This document shows positions 55,700 to 64,000 of a stretch of DNA of 64,000 nt, piece after piece. Made by a program: the position numbers and the translations under genes. Source of the stretch: Perognathus longimembris pacificus (taxonomy: Eukaryota > Chordata > Mammalia > Rodentia > Heteromyidae); assembly GCF_023159225.1 (NCBI RefSeq), contig NC_063188.1:31493626-31557625 (forward strand), in the 5' to 3' direction. The number at the start of each line of letters is the position of its first letter. The stretch's first letter is position 1. A model generated the notes under the pieces. It ran no database searches. It was not told the origin of the DNA and was given only the letters and a program-made list of their open reading frames with translations.

Positions 55700-57170
55700 A
55701 ACTAAAATACTCTACTTGACTCTACTTCTTCCTCCAGATATGTTTTTTTCTTCTCTTTATAGAAAAACAACTGAAAAATATCACCTGTACTCTCAACTGC
55801 TCATTTCTTTCCTCTACATCTCCTTTGAAGCCAGTCTAATGAGGTGTTGGTTTCCATTACTTAAAAACTATTCTTAGCTGGGTACTGAGGGCTTGTGCCT
55901 GTAATCCTAGCTACACAGGAAGCCGAAATCTGAGAATCAATGTTTGAAGCCAACCTGGGACAAGAAAGTCTGTGAGACTGTTGTCAAATTAACCACCAAA
56001 AGGCCAGAAGTGAAGCTATGGCTCAAGGAGTAGAGCTATAGGCTTGAGCACAAAGGCTCAAGGACAGCTTCCAGGCCATGAGTTCAAGCCCCAAGACCAT
56101 CAAGCATGTGTACACAAGCAAACAAAAACAAAAAAATGCAATACTTTTGTTATTAAGATCACTAGAAACACCTATATTGTAAAGTCCAATGATTACTTAT
56201 TACTTATCTTAATAGACCCATTTGTATACTTTTCTGTAACTAGTCACTCCCTTTTACTTACTGCACTTGGTTTCTAGGATTTTTCTTTGTTCCTTAATTC
56301 TATGATTATTTATTTTCTATCTCTTTTGCTGGTTTCACCTCATCTTACTCTCCTCTACGGATGAAAATGCCCATGGATTATTTCCCCCATCTTTCATATA
56401 TATACTCATTCATTAGAGGGAGATTGCACATTGGATTTTCATTTTATACAGTATTAGTACAGGACTCCAACTACCAGTTTAACATCCCACACTTAGATGT
56501 CACACATGCTAAGTTTAACATGTATAATATTCAATTACTGATTATCTACAAATTTGATCCTACTGTAATCTTTCTTATTTCAGTAAATGGTAACTCTATT
56601 CCTTTTTAAAAGACCTAAAACCTTCAGTTTATCTAAACCTTGAGCTTATATCTGAGAATGGTGTAAATGTTACATTCAAATTGCATTGAGAAACACATTG
56701 CTTTTGGACACACCCGCTTCCCACTCTGGCCCAAGCCACCATCTTGTCTTGCATGGTCTTCAAGACAGTGCTCTCTCCTCTGTCCTGGCACAGTTTAAAT
56801 ATGTTCTCAACAGAGAATTTTCTACTCCAAGTTCCCCAACATTTCACCATGTACATCAAAATTCAAACCAACATACTAATTGTGACAATTAAAGATTTCA
56901 ATGATCTAGCCTTGTACAGTCTAACCCAAAATTTAAAACTCCACGCATCCTCATCATATAAACACTCTATTTTCCTTTCTACTTTACATAACAGTATACT
57001 AACCTGTTCATATTTTACTTTTATCATCTTTGTCTCTTCTAGCCCCACAAAAATGTATGCTCCCTGAAGACAAGACATTGCTGTCTAATCTTTTCTATTT
57101 TGTTAACCAATATTTCTTAGAGCCTATAATGATGCTTGTCATGTAGCTGATGTTCAATAACAAATAAAGA
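55700..57170 (+). mobile_element. Long L2 LINE, sense, with inserted SINE
   Basis: Collinear L2 landmarks: 'ctctcaactgctcatttctt', then after the SINE 'ctcttttgctggtttcacct', 'gctaagtttaacatgtataa', 'cagtaaatggtaactctatt', 'ctctggcccaagccaccatc', and the 3' end 'tagctgatgttcaataacaa'. About 1.2 kb of L2 proper, the longest in the window. Coding frames are lost. Confidence 0.72.
55873..56095 (+). repeat. B1-dID composite SINE, sense, inside L2
   Basis: 'tgcctgtaatcctagctaca', 'gaaagtctgtgagactgttg', 'gctatggctcaaggagtaga', 'tgagttcaagccccaagacc'. Head and Geo-like tail both complete. Confidence 0.92.
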
Positions 57171-57244
57171 AAAGCTGGAGATTCATTATTTATTAACAAA
57201 TTATCTCACACTTTCCTGAATAACCTAGTTCAATGCAGAATCTT

Positions 57245-57455
57245 TTTTTTTTTTTTTTTTTTTGGCCAGTCCTGGGGCTTGGACTCAGGGCCTGAGCACT
57301 GTCCCTGGCTTCTTTTCGCTCAAGGCTATCACTCTGCCGCTTGAGCCACAGCGCCACTTCTGGCCATTTTCTGTACATGTGGTGCTGGGGAATTGAACCC
57401 AGGGCCTCATGTATACGAGGCAAGCACTCTTGCCACTAGGCCATATCCCCAGCCC
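57245..57455 (-). repeat. IDL-Geo dimeric SINE, 14-bp TSD
   Basis: T-run tail (T22 with the TSD), Geo-like then ID-like monomer ending 'ccatatccccagccc'. CAATGCAGAATCTT at 57231-57244 and 57456-57469, with one C of ambiguous assignment. Close to the likely family consensus. Confidence 0.96.
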
Positions 57456-57494
57456 CAATGCAGAATCTTATTTTGCATTAAAATCAAATCACTT

Positions 57495-57665
57495 ATCATA
57501 GTAGTTGAAGGCATTGGTGCTGGAAGGTAATTAATAGTCTGCATTGACAAAGCTGGATGCCTTTGGGAAAGTGACTTAACATTCCTCAGCCTATTTCCTA
57601 ATGGAAAAGTGAGCTTCAAGTAGAACAAATCAGGGAAGTTGTAGTATTACCTGCAAAATGGGTCA
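57495..57665 (+). repeat. MIR SINE, sense
   Basis: 'tttgggaaagtgacttaaca' and 'ttcctcagcctatttcctaa' match the MIR core. Confidence 0.63.
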
Positions 57666-57834
57666 AAGCATGCATTATAAGTGTGAAGAAGTCAATAGTC
57701 AAAGTGACTCAAAACCAGTAGGATCCCAACTCAGAGCTCTAGGTTGAATATATTTTTTCCCTAACTAGAATGAGATATGCCAAGTGATTCATTAAAAGTA
57801 ACATTCACTGAGTTCATACATGAAATATACGACA

Positions 57835-58060
57835 TTGATTTAGCCATGACATTGATTCAGATTAACTTCACCATTATATGAATCACTGCTAACTTCTTAA
57901 TTTCCTTCTGTATAAAACAGGAATAAAGATAGTACATCCCCTACTGTGCTATACTGTATTGTAACTACTTTCGTGTAACACTTCCTATTATTAGAAGTAA
58001 ATGAGATAAAACATAATTAGCCCAATGCTTGGTATATAATACTGCTATAATTATTATTTC
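57835..58060 (+). repeat. MIR SINE, sense
   Basis: 'taacttcttaatttccttct', 'gtataaaacaggaataaaga' and 'ccaatgcttggtatataata' match MIR core and 3' end. Confidence 0.67.
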
Positions 58061-58088
58061 ATATCCCTCATTCAAGTATGCCAATATT

Positions 58089-58162
58089 TAAATATATATA
58101 TATATTTAGAAAAAGAGAGGGAGGGAGGGAGGGAGGGAGGGAGGGAGGAAGAGAGGAAGAGA

Positions 58163-58226
<64 letters not shown>
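58089..58226. repeat. (TA)n then (GGGA)n/(GA)n purine tract
   Basis: TA run to 58106, then GAGG/GGGA repeats to about 58165, then pure GA to about 58223. The GGGA part has far more than four G3 runs with single-base loops. Read as protein the tract gives RE- or LS-type dipeptides, an artefact. Confidence 0.97.
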
Positions 58227-58227
<1 letters not shown>

Positions 58228-58723
58228 GTCGGGGTCTTTAGCCCCCAGCGCTCTCCTGACCTGCAGGAGAGCCAAGAAAGGAGAAGGGTCGATGGACCGC
58301 CCACACCCAGCCCCCCTCACCGAGGACAATCAGACGCATCTGGGAGAATGTCTTGAGCACTTCTTGCTTTATTGAAACAAGCTCCACTCTTAAATAGGTC
58401 AGAGAGCAGCAGGAAGGGGAGCGGTGTAAGAGCACCTATCTAGGGACTGTGAAGGGAGGCCTGAGCTGTCTGTCAAGGGTGGAGGGCTGAAGGACCAATC
58501 CTAAGAGGCGGCCTAATTCTACTTCACAGCCCACAGGACTGCCTCTGGGTTCACCACCAGGCACCATCTTGGCCACACGTGGTCCCAAGGCTGGGAGACA
58601 GGGCCAGCTAGAACCGCCTTCCTGGGTTCCATGGAATAGCCACACATGGCCCCCGAGCTGGGAAACGGTGGCCGCCTGGGACTTCTCTTTCTGATACAAG
58701 GCATCTGGGCATGACCCCAGACA
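58227..58723 (-). mobile_element. Solo LTR inserted in a purine tract
   Basis: 497 bp with termini TGTCGGGGTC and GACCCCAGACA, near-perfect inverted repeats of TG...CA form. On the minus strand a TATTTAA box lies near 58390-58396 and AATAAA at 58368-58373, a compact TATA-to-poly(A) spacing as in many betaretrovirus-like LTRs. Much richer in GC and CpG than its flanks. Both flanks are GA repeats, so a short TSD cannot be proven. ERV class uncertain. Confidence 0.72.
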
Positions 58724-58778
58724 GAGGGAGAAAGAGAGGAAGAGGGGAGGGAGGAGGAGGGAGAAGGAGAGGGGGGGG

Positions 58779-58813
<35 letters not shown>
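58724..58813. repeat. Purine tract, right flank of the LTR
   Basis: GGGA/GGAG units, a G10 run around 58772, then (GA)n. Probably the other half of the tract at 58110-58226. Confidence 0.95.
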
Positions 58814-58814
<1 letters not shown>

Positions 58815-58815
<1 letters not shown>

Positions 58816-58965
58816 TCCTGGGGCTTAAAGTCAGGGATTGGGCTCTACCACTTGAATCACAACTCCACTTCTGGCTTTTGGGTGATTAACTGGCAATAAC
58901 AGTCACATGGACTTGCTAGCTCCTGACTAGCTAGGATTACAGGTGTGAGCCATTGGTGTACAACC
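58815..58965 (-). repeat. B1-dID composite SINE, antisense, internally deleted
   Basis: 'cctggggcttaaagtcaggg', 'accacttgaatcacaactcc', 'gattaactggcaataacagt', 'actagctaggattacaggtg'. The purine tract sits at the position of its 3' tail. Confidence 0.8.
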
Positions 58966-59095
58966 TTTTAAAAATTTAAGTAGTTATATAAATGAATTAG
59001 CATTAAAACAAATCAGTTTATAAGTACAAGGCATCTTGTTTGATATCACCCTTTTCATCATTCTCCTACATTCTTCCCAACCTAACTTTTTAGCC
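58966..59095 (-). mobile_element. L1 3' end (type C), antisense
   Basis: 'aatttaagtagttatataaa', 'aagtacaaggcatcttgttt' and 'gatatcacccttttcatcat' parallel 19825-19985. Confidence 0.57.
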
Positions 59096-59894
59096 TAAAA
59101 TTCTAATTCCTAAAAACATTAGATGCCACACAAATACATCTTCAATGTATTTAGGAGTACAAATTTAAACCAACATTATATGCTCATTGATTTATAACTG
59201 GAGCCTATTACAGCAATCTCCTTTTGTATTTATGCACTGTAACATAGACATCAAATTCACATTTCAGGAGTACAGGGGACAGGCAATTGGTGAAGATGAT
59301 ATGCCCATCACTTATACTTAGGTTTCTGAACTGACTGCAAACTCAGGTAAAAATTTTAACATTCCAGAAAGAGATAAGATTCAGAAAGTACAGAAGAAGG
59401 ACCAAGTATTTTTTCTTTAATTAGAATATTTTTAATTAAAGTGCAGTCTATCTGTATCAAACACTTATTACGACAGGAAAGGGGGAGCTAGAATCTATTT
59501 TGACTAGGAATTCCTAGTAACCCAGCCTACCTGATGTACTAATATCCAACTGAATATGAATATGAAAATTGACATAAAATTGTTTCTGAGGCTTATTTTA
59601 TGGTGCCTAAACAACTACTCTGTTCAAGAAAAAAGTGACGTAGAATGCTTTTCTCAGTTACAGAAAGTCAAAACATCTAAATTAATTTTTCCCATTTTTT
59701 AGTTGACAGGCAAACATAACCCAAAGTTAATTCTTTATTTAATTAAAAAAACCCTGATGTCATGCTTTTGGAAATGAAAACATTTGAGCCTCAATTGGCC
59801 AGAATCAATTTATTTCCAAAGCATACAGAATATAAAAGAACTAGACATTATGAGTGAAACTAAGAATGTCAACTGCAGGCATGAGGAATATTTC
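59096..59894. other. No recognised feature
   Basis: About 800 bases of AT-rich unassigned sequence. Confidence 0.42.
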
Positions 59895-60425
59895 TCTTCT
59901 TGCTCAGCTGTACTGAGGTATAATTGGAAAATAAAAAGTTGCATATATTTAAGGTACACAAAATTATGGTGTTGAACTCAGAGCCTGGTGCTGTTCCTGA
60001 GCTTCTTTTACTCAAGTTTAGCATTCCAGCACATGAGCTCCACTTGAGCTCCATTTCTGGCTTTTTCTGCTAGCTAATTGGAGATAAAGTCTCACGGACT
60101 TTCCTGTTGAGCTAGCTTCAAGTCTTGATTCTCAGATCTCAACCTCCTGAACTGAATGGATTAAAAGCAGGCAGCACTGGCACCCGCTCTATAATGTGAT
60201 GCTTTTATATAAGTATATATTGTAAAATGATTGTCTCAGTGAGGCTCTTTAACACATCCATCATTTCACATACTAACCATTTTTGTGGTATTGAAGAATA
60301 TCTTAGTAAAATTCTTGGAGATAACAAAATGTTATTAATTATAGTTGCTATGCTGTACATTGGATCTCCAGAACTAATAACTGAAAGTTGTTAGTACCCT
60401 TTGACCAAAATCCCCACCTGTCATT
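59895..60425 (+). mobile_element. L1M 3' UTR, sense, split by SINE
   Basis: 'gcatatatttaaggtacaca' before the SINE, and 'gctatgctgtacattggatc', 'tccagaactaataactgaaa' and 'ccctttgaccaaaatcccca' after it, are consecutive L1M 3' UTR landmarks. Confidence 0.68.
59968..60187 (-). repeat. B1-dID composite SINE, antisense, inside L1M
   Basis: 'gttgaactcagagcctggtg', 'cttttactcaagtttagcat', 'gctaattggagataaagtct', 'cagatctcaacctcctgaac'. Both modules present. A short 'gagctccacttgagctcca' duplication lies in the tRNA-like part. Confidence 0.88.
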
Positions 60426-60429
60426 TGAG

Positions 60430-61592
60430 ACAACCTGGATAAATCTGGAGAATAGTTCTTGATGGAAAATTGGTCCACTTGGTTTTGAATATAACCAAAC
60501 TCTAAGCATACAAATAGCCCTTTGTCTTCTTTTCCTCAAGGGAAACTTCACATATTTGTATGTCATTTTCTCCATCTATCAACTTTTTGAGAAGAAGCAA
60601 GTGAGTAAAACTCCACTTTCATTACATAGAGTACATATTTTCCATGTATAGTGATAGATATATACATATATTCCATGTCTCTGAATAAGGTTGGCTTTTA
60701 TTATGTAGAATTATATATTCCACATTTCATACATTCTATGAATATATACATATATTTCACAAATGTGGAGGTATATGCATATAATCCAAAGAGAGAGGGA
60801 AAAACTCTCCTGAATTGTGGAAGGCCCCAGAGATGTCTATGAATGGAGTTCAAACTAGAACCCAAGTTTCCTTACTACTGACTCAACACTTTGTCCACAT
60901 GACTGCATGACATATTTCTCTGAAGTCACCCAAAAGGACTTCTGGTGAAATTATCCAAAAATACTGACTCTCCAGAGCCACCTTAAATTAAAACCTGATC
61001 TTATTTTTGGCCTCCTACTCTCTTCATTCTCTACTGTCATTCCTTCAGACACTCATAAAAGTGAAAAATAGAATAAGTAATGTGATTTGGGCAGTGAGGG
61101 TTTTCTTTCAAGTGTCTCTCTAATTTGCTATTTCTCCTCTATTTAAAATATAATTTTCTAAATACAGTTTTGTAGCCTGAGTGGAATCTTGGGACAAAGA
61201 AAGGATATTTAAGGGAAAACTGGTGAAAGTTGAATAAAGGTGACATTTAATTAACAGCAATGTATCAAAGTTAATCTTATTTTGACAAGCATAGTACAAT
61301 CATGTAAACATGGGAATTCTACTCTTTTCAACTTTTGTAACTTTATGTAAATATAAAATTGTATTTGCAAGTATTTTGAAAATGCAAAATTGAACAAAAC
61401 CAAATGTTTGTTAAATATAATTGCAAAAAACAGTCACTTTGAAATTATTCTTTGGTATATCTCATGTGAACATAGTATTTTCATCTGTATCACTATCATA
61501 TTTGTACTTTCCTCTCATCCTTTTCCCTCTATTTTCTGTGCAATTCCAATGTTGGAATTGTGTGACTGGTAGTGAATAAAGAAAAACAAAAT
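60430..61592. other. No recognised feature
   Basis: About 1.16 kb, AT-rich, no assignable element apart from a possible L1 scrap at 60428-60460. Confidence 0.42.
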
Positions 61593-61615
61593 ACATTCCT
61601 GGAACAATTTTTTTT

Positions 61616-62148
61616 GAAAGGTTGGGAGTCTTTATTGGAAAGCCGGTGACTGCAGGTGGACTCTTGTCACAAAGACCTGAAGTCCCTTCATACACTTACC
61701 ACTGTTAGAAAACTGAGCCATGACAGTAGTAAAGCAAAGAAAGGGCAGAAAAACAATATCAACAAACTAGATCAACTCTGATGGAGAGCTGAAGTGGGGT
61801 TCCATGATAACCAGAAGAGAGCCAGGAGAGAGAAAGCACAAGACACAAGGCATGGCAAAATGGCACTTGAACTGGCAAAGGCCTAAAAGTGCCAGGGTTA
61901 GAGGGCAAGGTCATAGGAAACTCAAAAGTCTTGCCAGTTCAAAGAAGAGGACTGATAGGTGAAGTAACCTATCATCCAAGTCCTTGCCCCTGCCTCTAGG
62001 AATTCAAGCAAGCCCATCACCTGGGAGTGGAACTTTCCTGCTGTTATCATGAAGACAAAATGGTGCCAGTTAAACTCAATTCAGTATCATCCATCACGTG
62101 GCCAAGATGGCACAGGTTAGATGTAGTATCCTTACTTCAAAATAAATA
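61616..62148 (-). mobile_element. LTR-like element (family X, copy 3) ending at poly(A)
   Basis: Sense strand is minus. AATAAA at 61631-61636 is followed 15 bases later by an eight-A run (61608-61615 as T). Imperfect direct repeats flank it: ACATTCCTGGAACA at 61593-61606 and ACATTCCAGAACA at 62149-62161 (one gap, one mismatch). Body similar to 28065-28620 throughout. This pattern suggests RNA-mediated copying by L1 rather than integrase. Confidence 0.6.
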
Positions 62149-62174
62149 ACATTCCAGAACATTTTTTTTTTTAC

Positions 62175-62869
62175 TTCTTTTTCTACTTTGAAACAAATAT
62201 CACAGCTTCCATTAAATATTTCTCCAAGCAGTAAGCTCCATGGTATCTTCTGGAACAATTGAACTCTGTATTGACCTTGGAAGTCCCACAGTTAAATTAA
62301 AGAAGCAGGAGGCAGCAGCTGACTTCAGACTACCATAAGAATATAAAACAGGGAGTATTACAAACCTCACTTCCACCTCGCCAAATTTCCTGATCTATTG
62401 CCTCCATCAGTGTTCATAAGCCTGAGGAATTGAAAGGAAAAAAGATCCTCAACTCAAACTATCTTTAAGTAATTTTGTAAACCATGTAAACCACCTCCCT
62501 TCCTCTTCTAAACATACTTTACACCCAGAATCTTCAAGAAAATTATTTGTTTTCAGCATTTTACCTCTAAGCGGCACTTGTCAGTATCATGATATAATTA
62601 ATAGTGACAGAGAAAGAGAAATATGTTAAGAAATTGAGACTTAAATTGCATTGGGCAGTAATGATAGTGTAACTTTAGCAGAGTCAATGTTCTCCCATAA
62701 ATGAGGAGGTAATCTAAAACATGATTGAAAGATGCTAATGGTACTGCTGTGCCAGGAAGCACATTCTTTCTGAACTTTCCCTACCCCACCTATCCTGTTT
62801 TCTGAGCAAAATCATCAAGAGACAAGGGAGGATAAAACAGACTAATTCACATACTGCACTTTTATTATG
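62175..62869. other. No recognised feature
   Basis: About 700 bases of unassigned sequence. Confidence 0.42.
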
Positions 62870-63200
62870 AAAACATCATGCAATGAAAAATTTTGTAGAT
62901 GGTCTTTCAGTACTTGAGCTATGTGGAAGGGTGCTATTGTCGTTTCCCTCTCCCCAAACACTGCTCCTGTTGACCAATGAATACCATGCTTAGGGTTTGA
63001 TTAGGTACCAACTCTTTGAGTTTGTATCTGGATAATTTTTGACATATTCACAAATGTGTGCTTTCATTCCTGGCATTTTCTGTTACTCCATTGCCCTTCC
63101 CCCACTCAGGCAAATTCATCATAACACATTCATTGTTCAGAGTAGAACCATTCCAGCATAAATAATGGGAGAAAAAAAGAAATGAGTCAATTGCTATCTT
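62870..63200 (-). mobile_element. Possible old L1 3' UTR, antisense
   Basis: 'gttactccattgcccttccc' and 'cccactcaggcaaattcatc' resemble the type B 3' UTR end, but with weak overall order. Confidence 0.33.
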
Positions 63201-63209
63201 TTGAAGTTC

Positions 63210-63595
63210 AAATATAAACAAACCAAATGCCCATCAGTTGAGCCTAGATGAGTAATCTATAAAAACTTCACACAATGGAATACCCTGTTACTATCAAAAT
63301 GAATGATCTAGAGTTATAGAAAATAGTGTTGACGGAGTTAGTGATATGATAGTTGGTGCAATAAATGATTATCCCTTTAATCGAATTAAAAACCATGATT
63401 TCAAAATTAAGGTTATTTTTGTGACTCATATAGATGCTATAAAATGATACAAAAAGGAAGCAAGAGAATGATACATGTGAAGGTTTCAGTATAATGAGGC
63501 AAGGGATGGTAGGGGAAGATAGGGATAAAATGAAGGTACAACCTATGCTTATCTGTAGGTGTTAAGATTCTGCACAAGAGAGAAATTTATTCGGC
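63210..63595 (+). mobile_element. Old L1 ORF2 end to 3' UTR, sense
   Basis: 'aaatgcccatcagttgagcc' and 'cacacaatggaataccctgt' are the standard L1 ORF2 C-terminal region. The purine-rich stretch at 63500-63540 fits the 3' UTR. Confidence 0.55.
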
Positions 63596-63664
63596 TGAAC
63601 TCCTAGCCTGCTGCTAAATTCAAGGCACATGTGGTAGGCTCTAACATTTTGTACTTCTTAAGGT

Positions 63665-63815
63665 ATTTTTTCTTAAGACTGAGTTTTGCAATGTAGATAA
63701 AGCTGGCCTCAAATTTGTTATGTAGCACAGGCTGGACATGGATTCATAATCCTTCAACCTCAGCCTCCTCAGTGGGAAAATGTCAGGCATACAGTACTGC
63801 ATCTATGTCCAGGAA
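63665..63815 (-). repeat. B1-like monomer, antisense
   Basis: 'tttgcaatgtagataaagct', 'aacctcagcctcctcagtgg' match a reversed 7SL-like monomer. Confidence 0.62.
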
Positions 63816-63816
63816 T

Positions 63817-64000
63817 ATTTTTTTCCAGTCCTGGGGCTTGGAATCAGATCCTGAATGATGTCCCTGGCTTCTTTTTGCTCAAGGCTAACACTCTGCCACT
63901 TGAACTACAGCACCACTTCTGGCTTTTTCTATATATGTGGTGCTGAGGAATCGAACCCAGGGCTTCATGTATACGAAGCAAGCACTCTTCCATTAGGCCA
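63817..64000 (-). repeat. IDL-Geo dimeric SINE, antisense, cut by window end
   Basis: 'ttccagtcctggggcttgga', 'ttttgctcaaggctaacact', 'gaggaatcgaacccagggct', 'gcaagcactcttccattagg'. About 15 bases of the left monomer lie beyond the window. Confidence 0.95.

Noticed and set aside
58072..58356. Open frames rich in Arg-Glu or Leu-Ser dipeptides
   Set aside because: Direct translation of the (GA)n/(GGGA)n tract; no start context or domain.

Overview
The window looks like a stretch of rodent nuclear genome, intergenic or deep intronic. It is AT-rich and packed with interspersed repeats, and I could not support a single host protein-coding exon, a true tRNA or another RNA gene. The open frames that occur are short, lack a recognisable family, or lie inside repeats. 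The rodent group is suggested by the SINEs. Dimers made of an ID/tRNA-Ala-like left half and a second tRNA-like right half match the published description of IDL-Geo, which is reported only from Geomyoidea (kangaroo rats, pocket mice, pocket gophers). This lineage call rests on memory of that description, not on a search.

Repeat layers, youngest to oldest. (1) IDL-Geo dimers at about 13.4, 27.1, 33.7, 57.2 and 63.8 kb; four of these five have clean 13-16 bp target-site duplications (TSDs), and the fifth runs off the window. (2) Composite SINEs with a 7SL/B1-like head and the same tRNA-like tail (B1-dID type), at least a dozen copies. (3) A lineage L1 family, here called type A, including a 1.7-kb copy at 51.7-53.4 kb with the C-terminal ORF2 region and a 12-bp TSD, and many very short 3' ends (79-410 bp). 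Two variant or older 3' ends are called type B (11.7, 38.0, 54.4 kb) and type C (4.8, 15.6, 19.8, 38.9, 51.3, 59.0 kb). (4) LTR material: a solo LTR with a 5-bp TSD at 7.0 kb, a solo LTR inside a purine tract at 58.2 kb, a three-copy LTR-like family at 28, 46 and 61.6 kb, MaLR-type LTRs at 25, 33 and 39 kb, and a collapsed gammaretrovirus-like provirus at 29.3-30.6 kb. (5) Ancient mammalian repeats: L1M, L2, MIR and MER5A fragments.

Region by region: 0-7 kb, SINEs nested in old L1 plus short L1 3' ends; 7-11 kb, solo LTR, then an antisense old L1 reaching what looks like its 5' end; 11-17 kb, mixed L1 3' ends, SINEs and MIR/L2; 17.8-20.5 kb, L2 and a 2-kb antisense L1M carrying a duplicated patch of the neighbouring L2; 20.8-26.8 kb, L2/MIR-rich; 27-31 kb, SINE, LTR-like element and the provirus remnant; 31-38 kb, MIR-rich; 39-42 kb, MLT1-like LTR, an inverted 53-bp duplication and a repeat-poor interval with CTCF-like motifs; 42.7-51 kb, SINE-rich; 51.7-53.4 kb, the L1; 54-57 kb, L2; 57-64 kb, SINEs, solo LTR and LTR-like copy.

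No genes work together here, and I found no previously undescribed system. The observations most worth a second look are two local templated duplications about 1 kb from their donors, the multiply deleted provirus, an LTR-like copy that ends at its own poly(A) site, and a tail module shared by two SINE families.
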